A stretch of DNA of 64,000 bases from Liolophura sinensis (GCF_032854445.1 NC_088306.1:15805386-15869385); one strand, 5' to 3'; positions 24,113 through 33,700 are shown, numbered from the stretch's first letter. Notes: generated by a model not told the origin, from the sequence alone. Numbers and translations are program-made.

Positions 24113-27100
24113 GCTGATATTAACAGACATGATTGTGGTGAACCAAGAAAATAGCTGAAATTTACTATCATAGCCCAAAAAGGCCGGGGTCCAGGGGTAC
24201 GCGCATCAAAATCTTTATCTGATCGATCCACGATACTCCGAGACGTTGCCACCATTTTTGACCGGACTGGCTCTGCTTCTGCCTTCGAATAATGGTATCT
24301 TGTTCCCGATTGGTTGAAACAGTTCGGCTTAATAAAACACACGATCTGACTGGACAATAGACTCCATTCACATAACATAATAACCTCCGGCAATGCCAGA
24401 TTTCGGTAGCCATGCATCGGCAAATTGACAGAATCTTCGACTTTATTTTGAGGAAATAAATCGGAACTTTACAAAATGTTACTACACAGAAAAAAAAAAA
24501 ACGGAAAACAGGTAAATTAATCGAAACTGAACAAAGAAAAAGCGGAATTCCGCTACAAAGCGGAAAAAAACCATGTCTGTATTAATTAATAATCAGTTCT
24601 CACCTGTGGCGTCAGTTTGGCTGAGGTCCCTGCCCCCTTCTCTAACAACGTCCTTACCACCTCTACGTCAGCAGCCTTTATAGCAGAGAACAGGACAGGC
24701 ATTGGTACAGAGGCCACACTTGGGTCAGCACCACGTCGTAACAGAAGGTCCAATGTCTTCTTCATCAGTTCTCGTCTTAAAGGAAAACAGCCACATACAT
24801 GTAGGGGCATATCCTAGTTAGCTACAGTTTGTTATTTATGGTTAATGGACCGTGGTTAATGCTGTGCTTAGTCATAGTGTATCAAACAGGAACTGGAAAA
24901 GTTTGCGGACCCTGGTTTGGTCTTATACATGTAAATGTAACTTACGAGTGATTCTCATAGTTTTCCGGGCAACAGCTGACAGCTGCTCTGTATTTTAATA
25001 TAAAGTAAGCAAGAGCCATTAGAATATGGCGAATTCCCCTTCCTGCTCAATGGGCTGATTACCTAATGACATCATCACTTGCATCTATGTACATGTATCA
25101 TGGGCTGAAAATAGGGTCAGACCTATGTACAAGGCAGTGGAAAGTGTGGTTCATATGCACTAATTAGCTCACCCACCCAGAATATATGCCTTCAGTAAAT
25201 ATGAAGGCATGATGAAGTATGTTAAAAACAAATCTAAAAAAGCTCAGCACACATGATTTACCTGTGTAAACCAGACAGCAAAGATCAAGAAGTAGAAACC
25301 ATGAAATGGAAATGCTACATAAAAGCACTGAGATACCAGTATACATGTACAACTCAATCAAGTATTTTTTATCTATGAGTACCCACACTATGTTAAAAGT
25401 GTAACAACTGGATGCAGTAAGTTTTAGTTTTGTCATGGTCATAAAGCATACCACACATTAGATATCCCAGATTTCTTTTTGTTTAACTGTCAAGTTGGTC
25501 TACTGGTTGAGAAAATCAACAAGGACAGTTACAATGGAGCCCTTGTTAGTCCAGACTTACTCAGATATCTGTATGGCCAAGAAACGAGCTGTCCCCTCTG
25601 CTGCACTGTTCGCATCACGTGACCGCCGACCGCTCACCACCCGCTCATTTTGGCTCAAGTCTGTTGCGCATCTCTCCAGGATAGACTTCGGCACTTCTAT
25701 TGGATAATTTCGAACAATGTTACCTGATGCAAAATCCTCAGGGGACACCAAGGCACTAGAACTTGCCGTATATTCTTCTTCACTCTCTAAGGCTGAATCA
25801 CCATCTTCATCCTTCCGAATTGGGTGGAGCTTATTACTGTCAGCCGCTGTCACACTCTCTTTGATATTTGATTCACAGGATATTTCACTAGTGTCTTTTC
25901 CTGCTTGCTTAATTTCCGATGGCAGTTCACCTCTTAACGCTGAAGCTGGCAAGCCACTGTCCATGCTGATTTTGCTATCACATGTTGATTTGACCGCAAC
26001 AGGAGTATCTGCCTCCCTCAATTTAGCTAACTCCGCCTCCATGCCTGTGCTGGAGCAGGCCTTACTAGCATCTGCCTGTTCCTCTACAGTGTGCTCATCA
26101 ATGCAGATTTCCTTAGCACTGTTTTCACCTTTTTTTTCATCAGGTTTCCATGAGTAAGTTTCTGCCACATTAAACAGGAAGGACTCTACAGGGTAGAAAT
26201 ACACACAGAGGGCAGATAAGGCAGAGCAACCCTCATCATTCAGCCTGTTCACATCAGCCCCGTAGTCCAGCAAGGAGTTTACAATGGGTATGTGCACATT
26301 TACCTGAAACGTAGAAGAGTTCATGGAAAGTTTGGGTAATGAATGATGTCACTTAATAACTACTGGTGTTCTGAGGACATAATTTATTAAATGACTACAG
26401 ATATGCATGCATATACATCTAGAAACATAATTATGTACAAGTATGTAACGCTGAGTAGACTCATGTACGTGTTTACGCTGAGTAGACTTACCACTGCACC
26501 AATCAGTGGTACATGTCTATGTCATGTATATGTGTGTGTGCTGAGAAGACTTACCACTGCACCAATCAGTGGTGTGTGTCCATGTCATGTACATGTGTGT
26601 GTGCTGAGTAGACTTACCACTGCACCTATCAGTGGTACATGTCTATGTCATGTATATGTGTGTGTGCTGAGAAGACTTACCACTGCACCAATCAGTGGTG
26701 TGTGTCCATGTCATGTACATGTAAGTGTGCTGAGAAGACTTACCACTGCACCAATCAGCGGTGTGTGTCCATGTCATGTACATGTGTGTGTGCTGAGAAG
26801 ACTTACCACTGCACCAATCAGCGGTGTGTGTCCATGTCATGTACATGTGTGTGTGCTGAGAAGACTTACCACTGCACCAATCAGTGGTGTGTGTCCATGT
26901 CATGTACATGTGTGTGTGTTGAGAAGACTTACCACTGCACCAATCAGCGGTGTGTGTCCATGCTTATCACAAACATTCACATGGACATTCTCCTTATCCA
27001 GCAAATCCAGGACGGCTTTGTGGTTTCCTGACATAGAAGCCATCAACAGTCTCTCTGATGCTATTTCCAGGGGACCTTTTCCACGATGTTTACTGCGGTC

Positions 27101-30100
27101 ACCCGCCAGAATCCTGCCCACATCAAAGGACACAGACGCTTCTCTGAACTGGTGATTAAGAATATGCCTTTGCAAATCAATCATTGATGGACTCTTGTTC
27201 CAAACCACATGTTTCTCAGACTGAGTTTTCTGTGCATTTGATTCTCTGCCTTTGAAGAACTCTTTATCAAAGAGATCTCTGTTCACAGCAAAGCTTCGGG
27301 GATCCAAAGTGTCATTATAGAAATGTAGCATTTTCGCAGAGATGTCCGCTTCTCCGTCCTCTCCCAACCCGTTGTTCTGGGAGGCAGGTAATGACACCTC
27401 CTGGTCTTCCAGATACGCCACATGCTCGTCAAGGTTACAGCCAAACTCTGGATGGTGCGTGATGGAAAAGGCCCCAGTTACTGCTGTGCACATCTTGATT
27501 AACTTCTCCCCACGCCATATCCCAACATCTTGGTGTCCATCAGGGTAGGTCAGTACCCCTGGGCCCAGACGAGAATCGTCTTTGTACAAACCCTGGGGAA
27601 GACCAGATGAAAGAAGAATGCTTCAAGTAACAGTGAACATAACTGATCAGTGAGTCTGATTTGCTCAGGACATCTGAGAGTTCATGATATGTGTTCTTAC
27701 AGTACCTGTAAGCTGGACTCTATTGCTAATAACTGGACATTATAAATACTACATACAGGCACATTAAGAGAACAGTAGACATGTAATACAACACTGAAGA
27801 GGAAAATTATTGCAGGTTTTCATGCTACTGTCAAATTTAAAAACACTGTTGACCTTTTTGTATTTTGAAAGCAGTGCAGTGTTGGCAGGTGTGCATGGGC
27901 GACCTATACATTACATATCTGTGTTATACCTGAAACTTCAGACTGAGCTTGTTACTTAAATACCTTTACTTCAGGAGAACTCCATGTTAAAAATGAGCTT
28001 ACAACAACACTAAGCAATATTTTAAGAACTATGCCTGTCCAAAGCGTCTGCACTCACAAACAAGGTGTAAAGCAAAAGAAAACACTCAAAGGAAGTATAT
28101 CAGATGAAAGACAATTAGACACTGTCCAAAAAAATGTTTTGATTTATTTTGCATGATGAAATCTGGATGGCAGTCTTTGTGTGTTAGGTGGCAAAAACCT
28201 GATGTGATGTCACTGGTCCCAGAAAAGGCCACAGTAGCATCCAAACTTCCGAATGCATTTTACTACCTTGAAAAATTCTAAAAAAAAAATTAACTGAACT
28301 ATCTTTAAGGACCCTGTTTAATGGTCTTTCATCTGACACACACATCTTGTTAGTGTTTCTTCTGCCTTTAAACATATTTTGCTTGTCTTTGAAGACTGCA
28401 CCTAACCAAAATGTTTCTGACTCTTCCACCTTTGCCTGATGATACACAAGTTAAACAGTGTGGCAAATAAGACACACAAATGAGGCTGATGACATCATTC
28501 CAACTACATTACTGAACTTCACATTGTATATGCCTAATTCACCATCACATGAGCGCAGCAGGCAATATGTATGGCTAAATGTATTACTTAACATTATGTT
28601 TTTGAAAATACTTTTCAGCTATACCCATTAAATAAGGTTGTACATCTCTTTGAACAACAATGTCATTTCCGTCAACCAAGACATGCTTCACACTCTATGA
28701 ACAATTTCCTCTTAATTGTCTCTCCACAAGCTGAAGCAACTGCTATTACGCCTGCTGAGCTAGACGGGTTGAAGCACTGGGAGCCCAACTTTCTGCTATC
28801 AAAAGATTCCACCTCACCTCGAACATGTTTCCACTTGCAAACCTGAAGCTCCCATAACCCTCTCTCCTGTCCATGTGGAATGTACCAGTGTATGAGGAGT
28901 TGTTAGGCCAGGTGTATGTTCCGCTGCCATGCCGTCTGTCATGGAAGAACGTCCCCTGGTACGACTGAAACACAAGCAATGCACGTATACATGTACTCAG
29001 TATGGAGATAAGTTAAAGAGCTACTTTAGTGTTGAGACAAGTATGTCCTAAAGGCAAGGTTAAACGATAAGGATTGGGACGGTCCGAACTGCTTTCTTAA
29101 ACTGTAGAATAAATGCATTGTATTAAAGCCGTTGTTGTTAGTTCGTGAGGATAATATGGAAACAAAACTTTTCTGCCGTTCCTGACGTCATGCAAGAACA
29201 CTTGATTGTCAGCCATCACTGACGCATAGCTACAAATCACGTCATACTTTCAAATGTGCATGACGTCATTCCAGCATAACTACCTTGCTCGACGTCATAT
29301 CAGTCTGATTCATTGTCAAATATGAAATATTATTATTTCACATCAGGAAATTTTTTATGAAAATTGCTAAGGATTTTCATTTTCAGGACCCGTGACTTAT
29401 TGAAGTTAGATAGCGTTATTCAGCGTAAATTTTTTGAATCTTGCCGTTAGCTATATTCCATAGGGTATCCTTCATATCAGTTTAATATTTCAACCTGGCC
29501 TCTCTCAGAACTGAAGGAGCACTTTAAGCCATGGTGAATCTGGACTTCACAAGGATTAATTGGTGTTTTGAGTCATTGTTCAAATGATCTTGATTCACTT
29601 CTGTGATAGTTGGCAAGATTATGGGTGAAGGACACCACACTTGGCAGGATTATCATTTATAGGTGGAGGAAACCAGAATTGGCAGACTTATGGGTGGAAG
29701 AAACCATCTTCAGAATTTTATCCAAAAATCTAATGTATTGCTATCTGATTGCGCAACCTGAGCTGTGATATAGCCTTTACCCGTTCACTAGATGAAGTGG
29801 CATATGATAAGACAGAACTACAACATAAGACATCATTTTGCGATCGTTTACAACAATTCAGTTATGTGTAGACAAAGGGCCATTTCACTAAATGTTGGGG
29901 CAGGTCTGCATCATTCATGGACCACCACAAACAGTTGATTTACAAGCCATGTAATATTCAACAACGGTATCACAAATTATGTCAGACAGTAGCATACCGT
30001 TTTAGTCTAAACCACATTCATCTGCACAAATAAATTTTTTGTGATTCATTTTAGCATTTCGTCAGCAGTTCCTAAATGACAAATATCAGAGTCGATACAA

Positions 30101-32791
30101 AATTCAGTTATTATGCCAAAGATTTATGGGAATTAGACGATGGCATCTCACCCGATAAAGCTCAAAATTAATTAAATCCTAGGATATAATTTTTTTCTGA
30201 ATTTATCACAAATGAAGAATTTAAATTTTGCTCCTTCACCTTTCTCGCATACAAGGGATGTTTTTTCTGTTTTCTTTCATAAAATGCAATAAAACTACTG
30301 AAACAGTGTGATTAAGCCAAGGTGCTTGCTCGATTCTGTCTTGATAAGTAGGTCACCACTGCTTCATCTTAGAAGCCACCGCTACAAAACTGAAGCATAA
30401 ATTCCAGCGATAGTCAAATACCTAGATAAGTTTCAGTGGTGCTTAGATTTATTTCCATTTGTTTCAGAATTGAGCATGAATCTAGCTGTACAACAATCCT
30501 ATTGAAATTTTGTAAACATTTAATAGGGGGCAAAATCACCCACATAACCTGTTTGGAGGTTACGACCTGAAACAAGAATACACTGTGGGTGCATCTGCAG
30601 CTTGGCTATTTAGACAGGGTCACTGGAGTTCCTTGTAAATGATATAGTAGGCCTGCATCAACAGTTCAAGCAGTGGAAGAAATATTCTTCCAGTATATCC
30701 AATGGCTGAGAAAACAATAATAATCACTTGGGCCTTCATTGCCGAAGTCCACAATTTTTACTTGCCGTAGGCTATTGTTTAGACTGTTACACAGTAAATA
30801 CCTTCAACATTAGAGAGGTAGGGTAAATGTGACGCCACCTTGCTCTCGATAATGCAGACGTGCTGAAGTTGTGTCAAGATAAAGTTTCAGTAAACTTTTA
30901 CTTGGTTGAAAAAAAAAACTAAAAAAAACTATTTAATGACGTCTTAAGATCCTATAAATGGTAGTCGTTGAGTGGACATAAACATTGTCTTTCACTATCT
31001 TTCATAAATAATTATATTTACTGTCTCAGGCAAGCAGTTATATGAGTTTAATTGCAATGCAGTTCGAGAAAACATGGAAGAGTTACCTCCCCATTGGGCC
31101 AGGTGTGGTGACCTTCTCCATGGCGTAAATCATCAACAAAGTCTCCTTCATACCTGCTCCCGTCAGGCCAAACTTCCAGCCCTATGCAAACATCAGCAAA
31201 AATTGGTTTATCATGGACGATAAATACATGTTCAAGAAAGTATTAGCAGGGCGAAATCTAGAAAAACATTACAGGTTCTGATCCCACACCATAATGGTGA
31301 CATTATTGGTGTGCATTTAAAGAAATTTTAAAAAAGCAACTCAAAATGATGCTTTCAAAAAGTTTATATGTCTATGAAAGAAATTTACATGAAAACTTAA
31401 CTTTTCATTGGATACTTGGTAAGCCATAATAATTTTGTTTAATTTAGGCCTACTAGTTAGTTATATTACAGCTTATTTAGTTTGAGTGGCCAACAGTTTG
31501 GGAGCCCAAACGTTTTCCAGAACCAAAGTGACTTCTAGATATGGCCCTGATAAGACATAAAATAATAATGCTGAGCTCTATGCAAATAAAGATCAGTAAT
31601 TAGCTGGAAATTTATTTATTTATTTATTTATTTGACTTTTTTTTTTGTACGCAGTACTCAAGAATATTTCACTGATACGACTGGGACCAGCATTGTGGCG
31701 AGAGGAAATTAGCTGGAAACTGATTATTTCGCATCGACAATATATTCTTAATGGGTCATAATAGCGTTCAAATAAAAACGTAAGGAACAGTTCATCTCTT
31801 AATAATGAAACAGACCAGTTTTTGTTAAGATAAATATTAAAAAAACAAAGCTAACATTCCCTGACGAATGAGATTGATTGTTCTGTTATTAATTTTGTAT
31901 GCGTTGTATTAAATCATAGCTTTGGTGAGATGTAAATGTGCAAAAAAAAAAAACCCAACAACATCAGCATTCACAGAAGTCAAAATTTTACAAACCGAAA
32001 TTCAAAAATTGAGTTAGTGCTGTTTGTGTCTTCAAACAAGGCAAATAGAAGACCTCCTAATTTCAATACAACAATTACAATGTGAAGAGTTACAGCTACT
32101 ATTCATGGTCATCCTTTTAAATAAATTAATTTTGTCAAAGGCAAAGAGAGAAAATAGTTGCCGTGCTCTTTGCATTTTTATATTTCTGTTGCTGAAATTG
32201 GAGTTTTACTGAAAAAATTCAGTTTCCAACCACAAAATTTTGTCACGTGCATAGGTAATGACATCATTTAGCTAGCTCATTTATCAGTCGCTGACATCAC
32301 ACAAATAGTTACAGTTTATGAAACCTGAAAACAAGTTTATGTCCAATCAATACAGTAAGAATTCAATTAGCTCTGTAAAATAAAAAATGAAGAACAATTT
32401 CTGCCACCAAAGCAGACTTGTTAAATAGCAGCAGTAGGCAGTGGGTAATTAAAATGGTTCTGCACATTAAGGCCCTACATATCAACTTTTAAAGGAAGGA
32501 CTGCTGCCAGTGACATTATAATACATAAAGTTTAATGTTACCTTTCCCATTCCTTTTGTTCTCACAGTAATCTCCTTCATAACGAGCTCCGTTCGGCCAG
32601 GTGAAAATGCCACGCCCTGTTTTCTTATAATCTTTTACATGGCCTTCAAATGTTGCACCACTTCTGTACCAGTAATGTTCAGCTTGATTGCTGCAGTGAT
32701 TGCCAGTCTCATCTTGACAACCTGCACAACTGTCACTCCCCAGACATTCAAAACTACCAGAGGATAGACGCTGAACAGGTGTATTCACCAT
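10799..32791 (-). CDS. ANKMY1: ANKMY1: MORN, ankyrin and MYND zinc-finger protein (16 exons)
   Basis: The whole gene is on the minus strand. Exons by descending coordinate: 32791-32542, 31181-31087, 28964-28818, 27592-26933, 26303-25561, 24775-24604, 23032-22892, 21374-21273, 20843-20736, 20475-20344, 19330-19223, 18191-18026, 16441-16339, 12405-12251, 11580-11474, 10945-10799. All introns are GT-AG, every phase fits, and the joined frame gives 1111 aa. Domains: about seven MORN repeats (residues 45-205), ankyrin repeats (about 345-415 and 635-870) separated by an acidic Ser/Glu-rich linker (about 435-610), and a C-terminal MYND finger (983-1023). This order and content match vertebrate ANKMY1, which from memory is about 940 aa; its molecular role is not well established, and MORN/MYND proteins of this kind are often linked to cilia or flagella. 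Five splice junctions adjoin minisatellites made of copies of the junction itself. The start is the first ATG of exon 1. Confidence 0.92.
11050..11168. repeat. 30-bp array in ANKMY1 intron 15, about four copies
   Basis: The unit is AGTAAATCCACAGAACAGAC plus AAAAACAGTC. It lies about 100 bp upstream (in gene direction) of the exon 16 acceptor but does not include it. Confidence 0.85.
11390..11473 (-). CDS. ANKMY1: Alternative C-terminal extension of ANKMY1 exon 15
   Basis: If the GTGAGT donor at 11473 is not used, the frame stays open for another 27 codons and stops at 11390-11392, giving a 1090-aa protein instead of 1111 aa. The extension looks protein-like, so either end is possible. Confidence 0.4.
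   Translation of the reverse strand: MSDDKFMSTVIPVHVEHLTDISQYFTS
11474..11580 (-). CDS. ANKMY1: ANKMY1 exon 15 (basic proline/serine-rich tail)
   Basis: Encodes [20 protein letters not shown] and [12 protein letters not shown]. The acceptor is TTACCACAG. A consensus donor GTGAGT at 11473-11468 ends the exon in phase 0, matching exon 16. If that donor is skipped the frame continues to a stop at 11390-11392, adding [18 protein letters not shown] and a few more residues. Confidence 0.75.
12251..12405 (-). CDS. ANKMY1: ANKMY1 exon 14 (MYND zinc finger)
   Basis: Contains a complete MYND zinc-binding pattern: CYEC (983-986), CTRC (997-1000), YCSKAC (1005-1010) and HKQEC (1019-1023), i.e. all seven Cys and the His. 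MYND fingers are protein-interaction modules that often bind proline-rich motifs. 155 nt, phase 2 in, phase 1 out; acceptor TGTCTTGACAG, donor GTATGT. Confidence 0.95.
12406..13615 (-). repeat. 41/42-bp array carrying copies of the MYND exon acceptor
   Basis: About 16 well preserved units to about 13080 and roughly ten decayed ones beyond. On the minus strand each unit reads TGCTGTTTTATCCTCTGTC then TTGACAG then GAAGCCCTTGATCAA, i.e. a pyrimidine-rich tract, CAG, and the first bases of the MYND exon (GAAGCCCCTG). Unit length alternates 41/42 bp (CATTGATC versus CATTTGATC), so the frame is not kept through the array. Confidence 0.95.
13626..14780. other. ANKMY1 intron 13, unannotated part
   Basis: No exon or array recognised. 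Open frames on both strands near 13.6-13.9 kb and 14.4-14.6 kb have no recognisable protein content. Confidence 0.4.
14784..15773 (+). mobile_element. Possible solo LTR or LTR-like element in intron 13
   Basis: The segment starts TGTTACGAACCCC and ends GGGGTTAATACA. Its first and last bases form a TG..CA pair with short inverted ends, and its base composition differs from the surrounding intron. I found no convincing target-site duplication and no matching second LTR, so this is tentative. Confidence 0.25.
16018..16178. repeat. 18-bp tandem array in ANKMY1 intron 13, about nine copies
   Basis: The unit is CCCAGGCAGATGGCACTG with single-base variants. All frames stay open because 18 is a multiple of three. 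It lies about 160 bp from exon 13 but shows no similarity to an exon edge. Confidence 0.95.
16339..16441 (-). CDS. ANKMY1: ANKMY1 exon 13 (linker before the MYND finger)
   Basis: Encodes [18 protein letters not shown] and [15 protein letters not shown]. 103 nt; phase 1 in, phase 2 out; acceptor TTGTTGCAG, donor AAAG|GTCAGT. Low complexity, supported mainly by phase and splice sites. Confidence 0.8.
17050..17165 (-). mobile_element. SINE fragment in ANKMY1 intron 12
   Basis: Diverged 3' body of the common SINE: CCTCAAGAATATTTCATTT and then a GAAGGAAACCAGGCTC block. The tRNA-like head is missing. A (CT)n run precedes it at about 17008. Confidence 0.65.
17225..18025 (-). repeat. 71-bp array derived from the exon 12 donor region
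   Basis: About eleven units. On the minus strand each contains GACAGGAAGAAGATAGTGTG then GGTGACAAAGTCACAGTTTG, the counterpart of the exon 12 end (GACAGAGAGAAGACAGTGCT, GATGGCAAAA) and its donor GTAAGTCACAGTTTG. In the array the donor has changed to GTCACA, so these copies are probably not functional splice sites. Confidence 0.9.
18026..18191 (-). CDS. ANKMY1: ANKMY1 exon 12 (basic helical segment after the ankyrin repeats)
   Basis: Encodes [20 protein letters not shown] and a Lys/Arg-rich, probably helical segment ([16 protein letters not shown]). 166 nt; phase 0 in, phase 1 out; donor AAAA|GTAAGT. Both of its splice junctions have been amplified into tandem arrays, 60 bp on the acceptor side and 71 bp on the donor side. 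Confidence 0.9.
18192..18965 (-). repeat. 60-bp array carrying copies of the exon 12 acceptor
   Basis: About 13 units; five consecutive ones (about 18256-18555) are virtually identical. On the minus strand each is [GATCGTGTTATAGCTCACA plus the next exon-like bases] followed by a T-rich tract ending GGTGTTCACAG. The exon itself starts GATCGTGTGATAGCTCACA after the same tract. The period is exactly 20 codons and most of the array stays open in the frame of exon 12, giving repeated peptides like [20 protein letters not shown]. Confidence 0.95.
19223..19330 (-). CDS. ANKMY1: ANKMY1 exon 11 (ankyrin repeat)
   Basis: Encodes [20 protein letters not shown] and [16 protein letters not shown]. 108 nt, phase 0; acceptor TTGTCTTCAG, donor GTGAGG. 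Confidence 0.9.
19331..20343. other. ANKMY1 intron 10
   Basis: No repeat array or mobile element recognised; open frames near 19.4-20.0 kb have no recognisable content. Confidence 0.4.
20344..20475 (-). CDS. ANKMY1: ANKMY1 exon 10 (ankyrin repeat)
   Basis: Encodes [20 protein letters not shown] and [18 protein letters not shown]. 132 nt, phase 0; donor GTAAGT, acceptor ACTGTAG. Confidence 0.9.
20736..20843 (-). CDS. ANKMY1: ANKMY1 exon 9 (ankyrin repeat)
   Basis: Encodes [20 protein letters not shown] and [15 protein letters not shown], a complete ankyrin repeat in 108 nt, phase 0 both ends. Donor GTACGT, acceptor TGTTTACAG. Confidence 0.92.
21273..21374 (-). CDS. ANKMY1: ANKMY1 exon 8 (ankyrin repeat)
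   Basis: Encodes [18 protein letters not shown] and [16 protein letters not shown], a linker into an ankyrin helix. 102 nt, phase 0 both ends, donor GTCAGC. Confidence 0.9.
21735..22891 (-). repeat. 93-99-bp array carrying copies of the exon 7 3' end and donor
   Basis: About twelve units. On the minus strand each unit begins with an exon-like GACCCTAATGTG and runs through the equivalent of the exon end to a donor, followed by GTACCACTAAA and intron-type sequence. Units nearest and farthest from the exon keep CTG|GTATGTAT; five near-identical units in the middle read CTT|GTATCTAT, a weaker donor. In the exon frame a TAA follows within eight codons of the donor. The long plus-strand open frame across the array is an artefact. 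Confidence 0.92.
22892..23032 (-). CDS. ANKMY1: ANKMY1 exon 7 (ankyrin repeat)
   Basis: Encodes [20 protein letters not shown], then [20 protein letters not shown], then YLNTFL. 141 nt, phase 0 both ends; donor CTG|GTATGT. The last ~48 bases of this exon recur throughout the adjoining intron. Confidence 0.9.
23033..24603. other. ANKMY1 intron 6
   Basis: Holds a SINE fragment (23825-23985), a (TA)n run (about 24078-24110) and, at 24150-24430, a more G/C-rich block containing a CCAATC element and open frames on the minus strand that I could not assign. Confidence 0.45.
23825..23985 (-). mobile_element. SINE fragment in ANKMY1 intron 6
   Basis: Reverse copy: tail (TTTACTTGACTGGTGTTTTA), ATACTCAAGAATACTTCACT core, GGTGGGAGGAAACC block and part of the body up to GTTCGGCCAGAGGG. 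The head is missing. Confidence 0.8.
24604..24775 (-). CDS. ANKMY1: ANKMY1 exon 6 (ankyrin repeats)
   Basis: Encodes [20 protein letters not shown] and [18 protein letters not shown], two ankyrin helices-plus-loop units. 172 nt; the split codon with exon 5 gives Glu. Acceptor CCTTTAAG, donor GTGAGA. Confidence 0.9.
25561..26303 (-). CDS. ANKMY1: ANKMY1 exon 5 (ankyrin repeat plus acidic linker)
   Basis: Starts with an ankyrin motif ([20 protein letters not shown]) and continues into a long low-complexity linker rich in Ser, Glu, Asp and Lys, ending near a basic stretch (SGRRSRDAN). 743 nt; phase 0 in, phase 2 out, donor GTAAGT. The linker makes this protein longer than its vertebrate counterpart as I recall it. 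Confidence 0.88.
26455..26932 (-). repeat. 63-bp array carrying copies of the exon 4 donor site
   Basis: About seven intronic units. On the minus strand each reads: exon-like end (CTGATTGGTGCAGTG), donor GTAAGTCTTCTCAGC, then ACACACATGTACATGACATG and back to GGACACACACCGCTG. The donor hexamer GTAAGT is retained in the units proximal to the exon; the distal ones are more diverged. In the exon's own frame the first repeat unit reaches a TGA, so read-through would truncate the protein. Confidence 0.92.
26933..27592 (-). CDS. ANKMY1: ANKMY1 exon 4 (last MORN repeat to first ankyrin repeat)
   Basis: A 220-codon exon. It begins with the last MORN-like repeat ([18 protein letters not shown]), continues through a linker, and ends in the first ankyrin motif ([13 protein letters not shown]). 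The donor is GTG|GTAAGT. The last bases of the exon and the donor are repeated in the adjoining intron as a 63-bp array. Confidence 0.9.
27593..28817. other. ANKMY1 intron 3
   Basis: No array or mobile element recognised. An 87-codon minus-strand open frame at 28184-28447 has no recognisable content. Confidence 0.4.
28818..28964 (-). CDS. ANKMY1: ANKMY1 exon 3 (MORN repeats)
   Basis: Encodes [20 protein letters not shown] followed by [18 protein letters not shown], two further MORN repeats. 147 nt, phase 0 at both ends; donor GTGAGG, acceptor TGTTTCAG. Confidence 0.9.
28965..31086. other. ANKMY1 intron 2
   Basis: A 2.1-kb A/T-rich intron with no array, mobile element or exon that I could recognise. 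Several TGACGTCAT-like sequences occur at about 29185-29300. Confidence 0.4.
31087..31181 (-). CDS. ANKMY1: ANKMY1 exon 2 (MORN repeats)
   Basis: Encodes [20 protein letters not shown] and then [11 protein letters not shown], i.e. the junction of two MORN repeats. Acceptor TTTGCATAG, donor GTAACT; phase 1 in, phase 0 out. 95 nt. Confidence 0.88.
31605..31712 (-). mobile_element. SINE fragment in ANKMY1 intron 1
   Basis: A (TTTA)n tail, then GCAGTACTCAAGAATATTTC and the CCAGCATTGTGGCGAGAGG block, all in reverse orientation; head missing. Confidence 0.75.
32542..32791 (-). CDS. ANKMY1: ANKMY1 exon 1 (start codon, first MORN repeats)
   Basis: ATG at 32791-32789. After a 40-residue Cys/Ser-containing leader come MORN motifs such as [20 protein letters not shown] and [14 protein letters not shown]. 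The donor GTAACA follows AAAG, phase 1. A TTTGATCAG sequence about 25 bases upstream of the ATG could be the acceptor of an intron in the 5' UTR. Confidence 0.88.
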
Positions 32792-33700
32792 GATGATCTT
32801 TTCATCAAACGCTGATCAAAGCCCTCAGCCCTCAAAAGCAACTACAAAGATAACACGAAACATTCAGAATTCAATAAAAACATCCCTGATTTCTCATAAA
32901 AAAATCATTTGTTTTGATTATCTGACTTTGAACTTGTTCACTGATAAAAATATTATCTTTAAATTAAAATTTTAAGATTAAAATTTGACAAATCTAACAT
33001 GTACACAAAATAATTTATAAAAGTTTACCTACTAACCTATTATATAAATAATTAATAAAAATAGTTGCCATTTTATACAAATTATGGTAGGCAAGAACTG
33101 ATAGGCTTAAATCACTTTCTGGTATAGTACACAAGTTATATCAAACTGGTGAACAGTGTAGTTTATCCAGTCTTAAAATGCAAAATAATTAATTAAGCTA
33201 CATAATTGTGGGGTTTTTTTGTTGTTGTTGTTTTTTTTTTGTTTTTCGTCTTACTACAAGCATTAGGGCCCTGTCCTTGTTTATTCATGTCTTTTCATTT
33301 TCATTTTATTTATCTTCAAAATAACATTAATCAAGAAATTAATATTTATTTGGAGTAGTAATTGTCTTTTTACAGCCACAATGATCTGATTTGATTTATC
33401 ATTGTATGGTTTCTACCGCCCGATCATGCAAGTAGCTACAAATAACTAGCAGGTTAATGACTGAACTCATTTATTGATGATTTTTAAACCAATGTCCAAT
33501 GTCAATTGCGTACCAGTTAACTATTTGCCCAAGAAACTGGTTAAAACTAATCTAATTGGTAGATTAATATTTTAGAAGCAATTTTCTCGGCTGAGCAAGT
33601 CGTTTCATTCCGAGAAGGTTGTTGTTGTTAATGTTGTTTGGTTGCAAACAAAACTTACCAACACTTGTTATATTGTGCAAGCTTCGGGCCCTATCATACT
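32792..33700. other. ANKMY1 5' region, probable 5' UTR intron
   Basis: Strongly A/T-rich with no coding content; lies between the ANKMY1 start codon and the candidate promoter. Confidence 0.35.

Noticed and set aside
24150-24423. Two overlapping minus-strand frames in ANKMY1 intron 6
   Set aside because: They run into a (TA)n tract, have no family resemblance I know, and no phase-compatible splice sites were seen; skipping them keeps ANKMY1 in frame.
26391-27155. 254-codon plus-strand frame
   Set aside because: Antisense to exon 4 and its 63-bp donor array; the protein is a 21-residue repeat with no homology.
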